From positions 1-51,195 of the forward strand of contig JAFUUL010000143.1 of NCBI GenBank assembly GCA_017483805.1: 51,195 nt of DNA, written 5' to 3'. The notes beneath the pieces are model-generated. The model did no database searches. It saw only the letters and a list, made by a program, of their open reading frames with translations, and was not told where the DNA came from. This DNA comes from Prevotella sp. (GTDB taxonomy: Bacteria; Bacteroidota; Bacteroidia; Bacteroidales; Bacteroidaceae). Below are positions 40,066 to 50,484 of this stretch, one piece after another (within the stretch, counting starts at the first letter, position 1; the number at the start of each line of letters is the position of its first letter). The translations under genes and the position numbers were made by a program.

Positions 40066-40590
40066 ATGAGCAAATGGAATAACTTCTACTTACAGCGGAT
40101 GGGTACTGGCAGCAACGGCAGTGCCTATCCGGTGTGTGAGAGTGTGGCTACATGGGGAATGTGGTGCAGCGAGATTCCCTTCAAACTGGCAGAGAAGGCG
40201 AAAGAGCCCGCCAAGCGTTCGTTCCACGATGAACATGGCGACGAAGAGTTTATCCCGAGCGGCGGTCTGATGATGGAGGCCTACGACATGAAGGTGAAGT
40301 TCGGTTGCAAGCGGATGACGAGTGGCCGTGATACGGCCACATACGGAACGCAGGTGAGCGACGTGAGGCAGAAGGTGAAGGCCTTCCTGGACTATCTGAG
40401 GCAGAGCGGGATGATGAAGATGTACTCGACCCATACAAGGATCGGGCGGAGGTACGTGAGGCTTCAGTCGGTGGGCGACAACGCCAAGTGGGTGACGAAG
40501 GATGACATGGAGTTTCTGATGTTTGAGGTGACGCTGAAGGTGAACGACCCTGTGACGGATGTGACCTCCAGCGAAATGGGCATAGCGTAA
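40066..40590 (+). CDS. Distal tail protein
   Basis: A 174-residue protein starting MSKWNNFYLQRMGTGSNG. It lies between the tape measure and the large tail hub/fibre gene, the conserved distal-tail position. Mixed beta structure (MMEAYDMKVKFGCKRMTS). Contains an in-frame copy of the 28-nt element at 40322 (residues SGRDTATYGT). Six nt from the next start codon. Confidence 0.65.
   Translation: MSKWNNFYLQRMGTGSNGSAYPVCESVATWGMWCSEIPFKLAEKAKEPAKRSFHDEHGDEEFIPSGGLMMEAYDMKVKFGCKRMTSGRDTATYGTQVSDVRQKVKAFLDYLRQSGMMKMYSTHTRIGRRYVRLQSVGDNAKWVTKDDMEFLMFEVTLKVNDPVTDVTSSEMGIA
40322..40349 (+). repeat. 28-nt element inside the distal tail gene, copy 22
   Basis: Arms GTGGCCGT/ACGGCCAC, loop GAT, tail ATACGGAAC. 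It is a full match inside a coding sequence. Confidence 0.75.
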
Positions 40591-40596
40591 AAGGAT

Positions 40597-43500
40597 ATGG
40601 GCAGGATAACGATATACGACAAAAACGGGGCAGTCAGGCATGAGAGCATGACAGGCTATAACGGTGACGGCGAGGTGGCCTACGGTGCCTCGCTGGAGTA
40701 CACCGGCAACTGGATGGGCGAGTGCTTTGTGACGCTCAACATCAGGAGTGCGTACCCGATAGACTTCCATATAGGTGACTATGTGGTGTATCGGGGTGAG
40801 AAGTTCGTGCTGCCCAACGACCCCAGCGTAGTGAAAAAAGCGCGCAGGGGGACGTATGGCGAGGGCTTCACGTATGACGGCGTGAAGTTCTGTGCGCTGC
40901 ACTACGAACTGACCGACATAGAGTTCCTGGACTATGTGCTTGATGACAACGAACTGCACTGGACTGGCCTGCCATCGTTCCCGTTCTATGCGAACAACAT
41001 AGATGACTACTGCGACCGCCTACAGGCCAACACGAACAGATGGTGCCAGGACAACGGCATGGCCGTGAACGACTACTGGCTGTTTGTGACCCCTGACTAC
41101 GACCGCACCATACAGCGTGCTGCGGTGCACGGTATGAGCACATCGACGGCGCGGGCCATCTGGGAAGGCTACTTCGGCACGAACCACAGCAGCCCGCGCA
41201 AGTATGTGGAGGACGAGAAGACGCTGGTGGACGTGAGCGTTGACAACGAGACGATATGGAACGCCCTGACCCGCATCAAGAGCGACTTCGGTCTGAACTT
41301 CATCAGCAGGGGCCGCCATGTGGTGATAGGCATGGCCGCCATCGAGACCACTCACCTGTTTGAGTACGGCAAGGGTAACGGCCTGTACGAGATAGAACGT
41401 GTGGCCGACGAGGACCAGCAGGTGGTGACGAAGATGCGCGGCTACGGCTCGGACAAGAATATGCCCGTGAGGTACTATGCGAACATTGACGTGAGGTGCT
41501 ATGGCCTGGTGACGGAGTCGACGGAGCAGATAGCCCTGACGGACATCCCGTGGAACGAGGTCAGCCTCTTCGGCAAGACCACCACGACAGGAATGCACAC
41601 CGTGAGCATAGAGGTGAACGGCACGGCATACAGCGGCGTGGTGGTGAGGAGAGGCGGCAACTACCTGTGCATAGACTACACGGCAAGCGGCGACCTGCCC
41701 GCGATGGCCGACGGCGCACGTGTCTACTTCACGAAGGGCATTGTGGCCGACAACTGGCCAGTGTCGCGCAAGACAGGCACAGACGCTAACCTGCCCAACA
41801 TGATGTCGGTGAACAGGCTGATGATGCCAGGTTTCCCGAAGATGTCGCTCTATGCCTGGGTGCTGGCCAACGGCGGCACTGCGGTGAGCGACAGCGGCAA
41901 CGACAGCAGGAAGGGGCTTGCCACATGGAAGGGCCACAGGGCCTATTTCTCGAAGGAGCAATACGACCCCTACGTGGTGTCTCCGAACTACAAAGACCTG
42001 GGCATCAGGGAGTCGAGCACCACCTTCGACGGTTCTGACGAGAACGAAGAGATATACCCCACCATTGAGGGAACGGGCCTGGATGTTCTGGTGGCCGCTG
42101 AGGCAGTGACTGACGGCGGCGTGTTCGGTGATGGAGCCGACGTGCCGACGGTGACGCTGACGCTGCCCGACTTCGGCAGCGACTTCGACCTGAAGGCGAT
42201 GGTGGAGAGCGGTACAACGCAGGACGGAGGCAAACCCGCAATCAGTATGCGTGACGGATACTGCGGCGGCAGGACCTTTGCGATAAAGAGCGCAAAACAG
42301 AACGCCAACGGCACATGGGAGGTGGTGTGTGAACGTGAATACGATGACCTGCAAGAGCGTTACTTCCCCTATGCCCACAGTGGCTCTGCCTATCAGGTGA
42401 GCAGCGGCGACAGTTACGTGCTGACAGGCATTCCGATGACCTCGACCTATATCAACGCGAATGCCGACCGTCTGCTGGAAGAGACGCTGAAGGCCCTTGA
42501 AAAGAACGACTACACGCGCTATACCTACCTGCCGAAGGTGGATGAGATATTCATGGCCAACGAGCACCAGGAGAAGACGCTTGCCGGACTGGCCTCGCTG
42601 CACGACACCCTGAAAGAGGGTGACGTGATGACATTTGCCGACGGCGACCTTGGCATCAATGGTGGCGTGTTCATCGACACGCTGCATATCAAGGAAGACG
42701 GCAACAAGGGAATCCCGACCTACGAGGTGACGCTGCGCGAGGAGAAGCAGGTGGGCACCATCGAGCGTATGCAGGAGAAGATCAACTCCATCGGTTCAGA
42801 CCAGGCCGGCTCAATAGCAGGCAGACAACTGGCTCGTAAGGTGGACACGGCCTTCTTTGAGCAACTGTTCACGGCCTACGACGAAAACGACAATCCCATC
42901 AGCGTGAATACCTACGGACAGACACCCAACCATATTGAATTTAGGGTGGGTGCATGGACGAAGGCGTTCCTGAGTGCGCTTGGTCTTGGCAACAAGCAAG
43001 GAAACGGCGGCGCGACGGCACTGAAGGACTTGGTGGACGTGACGATTGACACGCCGCAGGCAGGACAGGTGCTGGGATGGGACAGCGAAACGAGCCACTG
43101 GGTGCCGATGAGCGTGCAGGGCGGCACCGGGGGCATCGACGATGGCATCGACGAGACCAAACTGGGGCAGTACCTGACAAACAACCACTACGCCACGCAG
43201 CAGTGGGTGGGGCAGCAGGGCTATCTGACGGCCCATCAGTCGCTGGCGGGCTACGCCACGGAGCAGTGGGTGAAGGAGCAGGGCTATCTGACATCGTATG
43301 CAGAGCAGTACATGGGCACGGTGACGAGCGTGGGGCTGTCGATGCCGACGGGCTTTGCCGTGGGCGGTTCACCTGTGACGGGCAGCGGTACGCTGACTGT
43401 CGCCTTTGCCGACGGCTACAGCCTGCCGACCACGCAGAAGCAAAAGCAGTGGGATGATGCCTACGGCTGGGGAAACCACGCTTCTGCGGGCTACCTGAAG

Positions 43501-46500
43501 AGCATCACGGCGGCGATGATAATCACTGCACTGGGCTTCACGCTGAGCGGCACGGCTAATACGACATACAACCTGGCGACCATAGCATCGAACGCTGCCA
43601 ACGGCAACACGGCCTACAATTGGGGCAACCACGCCACGGCGGGCTATGCCAAGGCTACCGACCTGAAGGCGGTGAGCGACCTGCTGAACGACCTCTTCAC
43701 CAAGGAGAGCGACGGCAACGGCGGGTGGAGGATCAAGGCGAACTATGGGCTCTATACTGAGCAGTTCCTGAGTGCGCTGGGACTGAACAGCAGTCAGGGC
43801 GGCGGCTCGTCGACGCTGGCAGAACTGCTGGACGTGGAAATCAGCAGCCCGACGGACGGGCAGGTGCTGAAATACGACAGTGCGACTGGCAAGTGGGTGA
43901 ACGGCAGCGACGAGGGCATATCGTCTGTTTCGTGGGCGAGCATCACGGGCAAGCCGAGCACCTTTGCACCGTCTGCGCACAACCACGATGACCGTTACTA
44001 CATACAGGGTGGCACGATACATCTGGGCGGCAGTCAGATTACGCCGCTGACCTCATACACTGAGCAGTACACTGGCACGGTGACGCAGGTGAAGATAGGC
44101 ACGGTGGCCTACGACCCTGTGAGCGGCGTGGTGACGCTGCCTGAATATCCGTCGTTCTCGTATACGCTGCCTAAGGCTACAGCCACCAAACTTGGCGGCA
44201 TTAAGGTGGGGTATGAGGGGAACGGGAAGAACTATGCCGTGGTGCTGGATGCGAACGGCAACGCCTACGTGAGCGTGCCTTGGACGGACACTGACACCGA
44301 CACGACATACAGCAGCCTGGCGGCTGTCAACGGCGGCACGGACGTGTCGCTGGTGACTACGGGGGAGAAGTACACATGGAACAACAAGCAGGATGCCATC
44401 GGTGACTTGGCGACCATCCGCTCGAATGCCTCGGACGGCAAGAGTGCCTACGACACGCTGCAAGGCATCATGGGCACGGACAGCGACCAGATTATCAACA
44501 AGTGGGAGGAGGTGGTGGCCTTCCTCGACACCTATACCGAGGCCGACACGCTGGCCAACCTGCTGGGGAACAAGGCCGACAAGGTGGCAAAGGCTACGAA
44601 CGGGAACTTTGCCGCACTGGATGCCAACGGCAACCTCACCGACAGCGGGCACAAGCACAGCGACTACCTGACAAGCCATCAGACGCTGTACACGCTGTCC
44701 GTATACGGCGGTACGACGAAGGTGCTGGACTTCAAGCCCAACGCCAATGCGAGCCTGTACATCAAGGCGGGCACGGGTCTGAGCCTGACGGCAGACACAA
44801 CGAACAAGTACATCACGCTGAGCCTTGCCGACATTTCGGCCACCTACGCCACGAGGAATTGGGTGGGCCAGAACTATGTGAGCATCGCGTTCTTCAACAG
44901 CCTGTTCGAGGCAGAGACAAGTGGCGGAGCGACTGTTGCCCCGAACAACGCTGCGAGTGCCACGATAGCACGGTTGAAGATTCTGGTGGGTGCTTACACT
45001 GACCAGTATCTGAGTGCCCTCGGTCTGAGCGACAACCAGAGTGCGGCAGGCGGCGATGTGTACTGGAGCGCGCTGGGCACGTATGACGGCTCGCACTCGA
45101 TAGACCTGCGCTACCTCGACCTGTCGGCGTATGCGCTTAAGACGGACATACCATCACTGGCTAACTATGCCTTGAAGAGCGAGATTCCCACCACGATGGC
45201 GTGGACGAGCATCACGGGCAAGCCGTCGACATTCCCGCCATCGGCGCACACGCACGTATGGAGCGACATCACGAACCGCCCGACGAAACTGAGCGATTTT
45301 ACTAACGACCTCGACATTCCCAGCGCATACGAACTGCCTGCTGCTACAGCCACTAAACTGGGTGGCATCAAGATAGGCTACACCGAGAGCGGGAAGAACT
45401 ATGCCGTGCAACTGGACGCGAACAACAAGGCGTATGTGAGCGTGCCATGGACGGACACCACCTATTCGTCGAAGACGGCAGTACGGAATGGCAACGAGGT
45501 TTCGCTGGTGACTACGGGAGAGAAATATGCGTGGAGCAATCCCGCACTCTCGGTGGCAGCGGACAACGGCACGAACGCCCTTACGCTGTCGTTCGGGGCG
45601 AAATATAAACTGACGGTGGGTGGCAGCACCTTCATCTTCACCATGCCGACGGAGAGCGACCCGAACGTGCCTGCATGGGCAAAGGCGGACACAAAGCCGA
45701 CGTATGGGTTCAGCGAGATAACGGGCACTCTGGCCGAGAGTCAGATTCCTACGCTTGCCATCAGCAAGATTAGCGGGCTACAGGCTGCTCTCAACGCAAA
45801 GATGGACATCGTGGCCTTTGAGCGGCTGTTCCAAGCCATTGCGTCGGACGGCACGACGAAGGTCGCCCATCCCTATCCCGCATCGAGCGTGGCCAGCATC
45901 AAGGCGATGTTCGGTCTGTGGACGGAGCAATACCTGTCGGCACTGGGTCTGAGCAGCAACCAGGGCAGCGGCGGCACGGACATAGAGACCGTATGGACGG
46001 CACTGGGCAACAGTACATCGGAGCAAATCAACGCCACGCACCTTTCGACGGCCTTGGCCGGCTATGCCACGGAGCAATGGGTGACGCAGAACTTTGCGCT
46101 GAAGGGCGACATCCCGACGATGGCCACGCTGACTTGGAGCGGGTACAGCAGCGGCTCTTATGACGGCTCTGCTGCTGCCAGCATTACTATCCCGAGCAAC
46201 ACCAACCAACTGACGAACGGGGCGGGCTTCGTGACATCGAGCGGTGTGACAAGCATCACCCTGAAAGCAGGCACGGGCATCAGCCTCGACACGGACAACA
46301 CGGCCATCACCTCCACTGGCACACGTACCATCACGAACGCTGGCGTGCGTGCCGTGAGCATCAGCGGCAACAGTCTCCGCGTGAACACCAACGGCACGAA
46401 TGCCGACCTGACCATTCCATATGCGACAGCAGCAGGAAGCGCACCCGCCAGCGACGTGTATGCCTGGGCAAAGGCATCGACGAAGCCGAGTTACTCTTTT

Positions 46501-48255
46501 GGCGAGATAACGGGGAGCATCCTCAACAGCCAGATGAATGCAGGCATCAACAACCTGACTGTCGGTACGTCAGACCCGACGGATAATGACTACTACATAG
46601 CACAGTATGCTGGCGGCGGCACACAGACTACCACCTACCACAGAAGAGCGCACAGTGCGCTGTACAACTACATACAAGGCAAGACGGATGGCCGCTATCT
46701 GAAACTAACTGGCGGCACTTTGACTGGCCTGCTGACGGCCAACGCGGGCATCACCATCCCGTCGACGCAGAGCCTGACCATCGGCTCGTGCACCATCACC
46801 TACGACACGGGCAGCGGGATGCTCCACTTCTCCACGGGCATCTATTCCGACGGGGCGGTGAGCGCACTGGGCGTGGGGAGCAGCAGCGGAAGCGGCGGCG
46901 GTCTGTCGTGGAGCAACCTACAGGCGGCCACCAGCGAACAGATAAACTACAGCCACCTGACATCGGCACTCGGCACGGCTCTGACCAACTATGTGACACT
47001 GACGGGCAACCAGAGCATCTTCGGCGACAAGACATTCCACGGCGACTTGGCGGCTAATGGCGAGGTGTTCCTTGGTGTGAACTACGACCCCATCAACCTG
47101 TTCGTGGACAACGCACTTGAATCTGGCGACAACAGCGAACTGAACCTATACGTCTACGAGGGCTTCTTTGTAGAGAAGACGGCAGGCCAGACGGGCACGC
47201 TGCTTGGCGTGAACTACACGTCGGCGCAGTTCGGCGTGCCCCTGACGGTGAACGGCAACCTGACCGTTAGCAGCGGCAAGACGGTGACGGCCAGCGGGTT
47301 CGTGCATCGCACTTACAACACTGGCGACTACCTGCTGACGGGCAACGGCGGCGCAGTGTACAAGCAGGGGCTGTTCTCGGCGATGAGCGTGAGCGGCACG
47401 ACACTGAGCGTGACCATCGGCGGCACGAACAAAACGGTGACGCTGCCGAGCGGTGCGACAGTGCCTACGAACATATCAGCCTTTACCAACGACAGCGGGT
47501 ATATCACTTCGAGTGCACTGAGCAGTTACCTGCCGTTGTCGGGTGGTACGATGACCTATGCCGGAGCCATCAGGTGGGCGGTGACGGGAAACAAAAGTCG
47601 GCAGGCATTCCTGGGATATACGGATGTGGATGGCACTTTTGGCTTCTCGGTGGAGGGCACGAATTATCAATCGGGCTTAGTGATAGGCGGCACAAGTGGC
47701 AACCTGCTGTGGAAAGGCAACAGGGTGCTGACCGTGGCAGATACCTCATCGTCACTAATGACCACTAATTCCAACCAGACCATATACTGCGACAAGACGT
47801 TTGAGAGTTATCGCAAACTGTGCTTCGGCTCTACAGATGACTACATCACGCAGGAGATTGACGGGCTGGACTTCCACACGCAGTTAGCATGGTTCTCAAA
47901 CGAGGTGATGGCACAGTCGTTCAACGACACGTCGGATGCCCGTCGCAAGCAGTTGCTGGGCAGCACGACGCTGACGGTGGAGCAGATTGCCGCGATGCCC
48001 GCCGTAAAGTTCAGATGGCTGAGCGACAACGCCGCCACCCCCCACGTGGGCACGCTGGCACAGGCGTGGCAGACGGTACTGCCGGAGGCGGTGAAGCAGG
48101 ACAGGGACGGATGGCTGACGATGAACTACGGCGCGGCGGCACTGGTGAGTGTGATAACCACGGCACGGCGCGTGGTAGACCACGAGCGTAGAATCAGCGA
48201 ACTGGAGCGTGAGAACCAGCGGCTGCGAGAGGAGATTTTGAAAATTGAAGATTGA
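40597..48255 (+). CDS. Tail hub / fibre protein with S74 chaperone domain
   Basis: A 2552-residue protein. About residues 1-740 form a hub-like, enzyme-poor tail domain (YELTDIEFLDYVLDDNEL, GYGSDKNMPVRYYANI), followed by a short coiled coil. Residues about 750-2440 are a modular fibre with repeats: LSALGL-type units at about 792, 1059, 1472 and 1779, ITGKPS-type turns, and a duplicated segment (GGIKVGYEGNGKNYAV at about 1200, GGIKIGYTESGKNYAV at about 1590). Residue 2446 on is a peptidase S74 intramolecular chaperone with the SDxRxK motif (S2446, K2451); autocleavage should release the trimerised fibre. A C-terminal coiled coil (RRISELERENQRLREE) ends it. It should bind the host surface. Confidence 0.88.
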   Translation: MGRITIYDKNGAVRHESMTGYNGDGEVAYGASLEYTGNWMGECFVTLNIRSAYPIDFHIGDYVVYRGEKFVLPNDPSVVKKARRGTYGEGFTYDGVKFCALHYELTDIEFLDYVLDDNELHWTGLPSFPFYANNIDDYCDRLQANTNRWCQDNGMAVNDYWLFVTPDYDRTIQRAAVHGMSTSTARAIWEGYFGTNHSSPRKYVEDEKTLVDVSVDNETIWNALTRIKSDFGLNFISRGRHVVIGMAAIETTHLFEYGKGNGLYEIERVADEDQQVVTKMRGYGSDKNMPVRYYANIDVRCYGLVTESTEQIALTDIPWNEVSLFGKTTTTGMHTVSIEVNGTAYSGVVVRRGGNYLCIDYTASGDLPAMADGARVYFTKGIVADNWPVSRKTGTDANLPNMMSVNRLMMPGFPKMSLYAWVLANGGTAVSDSGNDSRKGLATWKGHRAYFSKEQYDPYVVSPNYKDLGIRESSTTFDGSDENEEIYPTIEGTGLDVLVAAEAVTDGGVFGDGADVPTVTLTLPDFGSDFDLKAMVESGTTQDGGKPAISMRDGYCGGRTFAIKSAKQNANGTWEVVCEREYDDLQERYFPYAHSGSAYQVSSGDSYVLTGIPMTSTYINANADRLLEETLKALEKNDYTRYTYLPKVDEIFMANEHQEKTLAGLASLHDTLKEGDVMTFADGDLGINGGVFIDTLHIKEDGNKGIPTYEVTLREEKQVGTIERMQEKINSIGSDQAGSIAGRQLARKVDTAFFEQLFTAYDENDNPISVNTYGQTPNHIEFRVGAWTKAFLSALGLGNKQGNGGATALKDLVDVTIDTPQAGQVLGWDSETSHWVPMSVQGGTGGIDDGIDETKLGQYLTNNHYATQQWVGQQGYLTAHQSLAGYATEQWVKEQGYLTSYAEQYMGTVTSVGLSMPTGFAVGGSPVTGSGTLTVAFADGYSLPTTQKQKQWDDAYGWGNHASAGYLKSITAAMIITALGFTLSGTANTTYNLATIASNAANGNTAYNWGNHATAGYAKATDLKAVSDLLNDLFTKESDGNGGWRIKANYGLYTEQFLSALGLNSSQGGGSSTLAELLDVEISSPTDGQVLKYDSATGKWVNGSDEGISSVSWASITGKPSTFAPSAHNHDDRYYIQGGTIHLGGSQITPLTSYTEQYTGTVTQVKIGTVAYDPVSGVVTLPEYPSFSYTLPKATATKLGGIKVGYEGNGKNYAVVLDANGNAYVSVPWTDTDTDTTYSSLAAVNGGTDVSLVTTGEKYTWNNKQDAIGDLATIRSNASDGKSAYDTLQGIMGTDSDQIINKWEEVVAFLDTYTEADTLANLLGNKADKVAKATNGNFAALDANGNLTDSGHKHSDYLTSHQTLYTLSVYGGTTKVLDFKPNANASLYIKAGTGLSLTADTTNKYITLSLADISATYATRNWVGQNYVSIAFFNSLFEAETSGGATVAPNNAASATIARLKILVGAYTDQYLSALGLSDNQSAAGGDVYWSALGTYDGSHSIDLRYLDLSAYALKTDIPSLANYALKSEIPTTMAWTSITGKPSTFPPSAHTHVWSDITNRPTKLSDFTNDLDIPSAYELPAATATKLGGIKIGYTESGKNYAVQLDANNKAYVSVPWTDTTYSSKTAVRNGNEVSLVTTGEKYAWSNPALSVAADNGTNALTLSFGAKYKLTVGGSTFIFTMPTESDPNVPAWAKADTKPTYGFSEITGTLAESQIPTLAISKISGLQAALNAKMDIVAFERLFQAIASDGTTKVAHPYPASSVASIKAMFGLWTEQYLSALGLSSNQGSGGTDIETVWTALGNSTSEQINATHLSTALAGYATEQWVTQNFALKGDIPTMATLTWSGYSSGSYDGSAAASITIPSNTNQLTNGAGFVTSSGVTSITLKAGTGISLDTDNTAITSTGTRTITNAGVRAVSISGNSLRVNTNGTNADLTIPYATAAGSAPASDVYAWAKASTKPSYSFGEITGSILNSQMNAGINNLTVGTSDPTDNDYYIAQYAGGGTQTTTYHRRAHSALYNYIQGKTDGRYLKLTGGTLTGLLTANAGITIPSTQSLTIGSCTITYDTGSGMLHFSTGIYSDGAVSALGVGSSSGSGGGLSWSNLQAATSEQINYSHLTSALGTALTNYVTLTGNQSIFGDKTFHGDLAANGEVFLGVNYDPINLFVDNALESGDNSELNLYVYEGFFVEKTAGQTGTLLGVNYTSAQFGVPLTVNGNLTVSSGKTVTASGFVHRTYNTGDYLLTGNGGAVYKQGLFSAMSVSGTTLSVTIGGTNKTVTLPSGATVPTNISAFTNDSGYITSSALSSYLPLSGGTMTYAGAIRWAVTGNKSRQAFLGYTDVDGTFGFSVEGTNYQSGLVIGGTSGNLLWKGNRVLTVADTSSSLMTTNSNQTIYCDKTFESYRKLCFGSTDDYITQEIDGLDFHTQLAWFSNEVMAQSFNDTSDARRKQLLGSTTLTVEQIAAMPAVKFRWLSDNAATPHVGTLAQAWQTVLPEAVKQDRDGWLTMNYGAAALVSVITTARRVVDHERRISELERENQRLREEILKIED

Positions 48256-48258
48256 GAT

Positions 48259-49590
48259 ATGAGTTACAGCAACGGAAAGATTACTGCGCCAGTGAGCGTG
48301 AAGGATGTGCAACAGGCACTGGGAACGAGCGTGGCCGACGTTGGGCGGCTGTGCGAAAGCCCGAACATCAACGTGTGGGCACGCTACAAGCCCGTGCCTT
48401 GTGATCTTACTGGCGGAAACAACACGCCCGCACCGCTTACCGAAGAACAGCGGGCGGCAGAAGCATACGGGGTGGAGTCTATCATAGACGCAATTAGTTA
48501 TAACCAATTGGACACTCTTACTGATTATATCAACGAGAACCCTACCAGCATCAACTTTATCAAGATGAAGGCGTGGGGCAACAACGTGCGCTGGCACAGG
48601 CTGACGGACTTCGTGAAGACAGGCAGCACGACCGAGGGTTACAACCACCGAGCAAAGCCGTCTGGCGTAACAGTGACTTCCAGAGGCGTGGCGCACACTC
48701 TGTCCCCACTTATCCCAGTGTCAATGCGCAACATGGAAATAGAAACAGGCTCGACGGAATTTAGGTTTCTTATTCCGAGAGACTACGAGTGGGTGAAGTT
48801 CTATTACGACCCAGACTATGGAGGCACAGGAACTTATGAAGGCGCAACGGTTGAACTTACAGACAGTGAGAGTCTGTGTGCGTTTGAGGTGATGGGGCTG
48901 ACGATTAACGATGCTGCGAATCTGACTCGTGGGTTCTTCCTGTTTGCCGTGAATGACTACGACGGCAAGTGGTATGTAGCCTACAGCAAACAGCAGGAGG
49001 TCAACGGCACTGGCAGCAACGCTACCGTGGTTGACAAATATCTGAATCTGAACACTACTGGCGGTGACGAAGACCACACGAATATAATGGACCCAGCGGA
49101 TGCTCACAACACATTGATGGTCAAGGAAATCACGGGGCGTTTTCTTGTGGTGGAATATTATTACAAGACGGGGAGCGGAAATGGGACATACTATCTCATT
49201 CCAGGAATGTCCTATGAAATCAATATCAGCCGCGTGAGCACTGCACCGTCATCGACGGACATCACGGGCGAACTCAGTTTCGTTGGCGTTTCATCCGACA
49301 CCGCAGACACATGGCTCGTGATGAGTGTGCGCGTGGTACGCTCGCTGTCCGACTTGCGCACCTACCTGCGCTCGCAGTACGACAATATAACCGTGGCCAT
49401 AGGCGGCAGTACCGTCAATGTGCGCGACCTTCCTGCAGATTACTATAGGCAGAACAGCGTAGGCTCAGAGTGGGTGGAATACGCAGTGCGCATCTATGGC
49501 GACATTGCGGCTGGCTCGACCGCCGTGCTGACCACCCGCAAGACAGGTGCTGACGTATCGGCCACGAAGACATTCTACACGACAAGATAA
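48259..49590 (+). CDS. Tail-tip / fibre-associated protein
   Basis: A 443-residue beta-rich protein starting MSYSNGKITAPVSVKDVQ. The first 70 residues read like a conserved attachment domain, and the C-terminal 130 (STDITGELSFVGVSSDTA on) are GC-rich; the middle (about residues 75-330) is AT-richer and could be an exchanged receptor-binding domain. Starts 4 nt after the fibre gene, so probably part of the same tip complex. Confidence 0.6.
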   Translation: MSYSNGKITAPVSVKDVQQALGTSVADVGRLCESPNINVWARYKPVPCDLTGGNNTPAPLTEEQRAAEAYGVESIIDAISYNQLDTLTDYINENPTSINFIKMKAWGNNVRWHRLTDFVKTGSTTEGYNHRAKPSGVTVTSRGVAHTLSPLIPVSMRNMEIETGSTEFRFLIPRDYEWVKFYYDPDYGGTGTYEGATVELTDSESLCAFEVMGLTINDAANLTRGFFLFAVNDYDGKWYVAYSKQQEVNGTGSNATVVDKYLNLNTTGGDEDHTNIMDPADAHNTLMVKEITGRFLVVEYYYKTGSGNGTYYLIPGMSYEINISRVSTAPSSTDITGELSFVGVSSDTADTWLVMSVRVVRSLSDLRTYLRSQYDNITVAIGGSTVNVRDLPADYYRQNSVGSEWVEYAVRIYGDIAAGSTAVLTTRKTGADVSATKTFYTTR

Positions 49591-49625
49591 TTCTCTTAGT
49601 ATTAACAAATAAAATCAACAAGACA

Positions 49626-49940
49626 ATGGGAACATTCAAGACGACAAGCAAGACAGAGAACACGCAGTTCACGTATGCCAACGACACGCTGAACGTGACA
49701 GGCTCGTATGAGAAGGACATCGAGAACGGACGGCTGAAGTCAGTCAACGGACAGGTCTACAAGACCAACGCCACGGGCGGCGGCAATGGCCAGTACGTGG
49801 GCACGTTCAACGGAACGACCAACAGCGGCTCGCTGAAGTACAGCCTGCCCAGCGAGATGAGCCGCGAGGATGCCATGGCCGTGTGGGAAATCATCGACGA
49901 GATTGAGCCGAAAATCGTGGGAAGCGAGAGCGAGGAGTGA
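49626..49940 (+). CDS. Small Thr/Asn/Gly-rich tail-tip protein
   Basis: A 104-residue product starting MGTFKTTSKTENTQFTYA. Strand-rich N-terminal two thirds and an acidic helical end (MSREDAMAVWEIIDEIEP). No family recognised; position suggests a minor tail component. Confidence 0.6.
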   Translation: MGTFKTTSKTENTQFTYANDTLNVTGSYEKDIENGRLKSVNGQVYKTNATGGGNGQYVGTFNGTTNSGSLKYSLPSEMSREDAMAVWEIIDEIEPKIVGSESEE

Positions 49941-49973
49941 AAAGTGAAGAGTGAAAAGTGAAAAGTGACAAGA
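49938..49973 (+). repeat. Tandem 7-bp repeat AGTGAAA
   Basis: About five units of GTGAARA-type between the stop at 49940 and ATG at 49976. Such runs change length by slippage and could tune the spacing before the next gene. Confidence 0.55.
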
Positions 49974-49975
49974 TT

Positions 49976-50449
49976 ATGAAGAAACTGACACTGAGAACCG
50001 AGGACGTGCTGAAAGCGCACAACGTGTTGAACGCCGCCAAGTACGGCAAACTGGAGGATGCCGACAAGGTGAGGGTCTGGAAGATTGGCCGGCAGATGAA
50101 GCCCGTGGCCGATGCCTTCGACGATGCCACCAAGGATGCCGCCGAGAAGATGAAGCCCACCGAGGACTTCACCGAGCGGCTACAGAAGGCTCAGGAGTAC
50201 GAGCAGAAGGTGCGCCAGGCGGACACCGACGCACAGACGCTGCCGATGGGTGCTGCCGAGTACGACGCATTCATCAAGGAGTTCAAGCAGTACAACGAAC
50301 TGGTGGGCAAGGCCGTGAAGGAGCAGGCCGACAAGGAGGTGACGCTGGAGTTCGAGCCTCTGTCGGAGGAAGCCTTCGGACGGCTGATGGCCTCTAACGA
50401 GTGGACTGTCGAGCAGGCCCTGCGCGTGGGGGAACTGGTGTGTGAGTAG
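49976..50449 (+). CDS. DUF1617-like phage protein
   Basis: A 157-residue helical protein starting MKKLTLRTEDVLKAHNVL. Pattern of DUF1617 family: N-terminal helix of L..L...KL..A, long charged coiled coil (FTERLQKAQEYEQKVRQA) and C-terminal EPLSEEAFGRLMASNEW. Function in the family unknown. The start at 49976 was chosen because it follows the tandem AGTGAAA repeats. Confidence 0.6.
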   Translation: MKKLTLRTEDVLKAHNVLNAAKYGKLEDADKVRVWKIGRQMKPVADAFDDATKDAAEKMKPTEDFTERLQKAQEYEQKVRQADTDAQTLPMGAAEYDAFIKEFKQYNELVGKAVKEQADKEVTLEFEPLSEEAFGRLMASNEWTVEQALRVGELVCE

Positions 50450-50484
50450 AAACATCGGTGTAACAATCTAAAAAAATGTAGGAA

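Noticed and set aside
41020-42687. A 555-residue minus-strand open frame within the fibre gene
   Set aside because: Antisense to clear coding sequence with a His/Val/Arg-rich composition typical of shadows.
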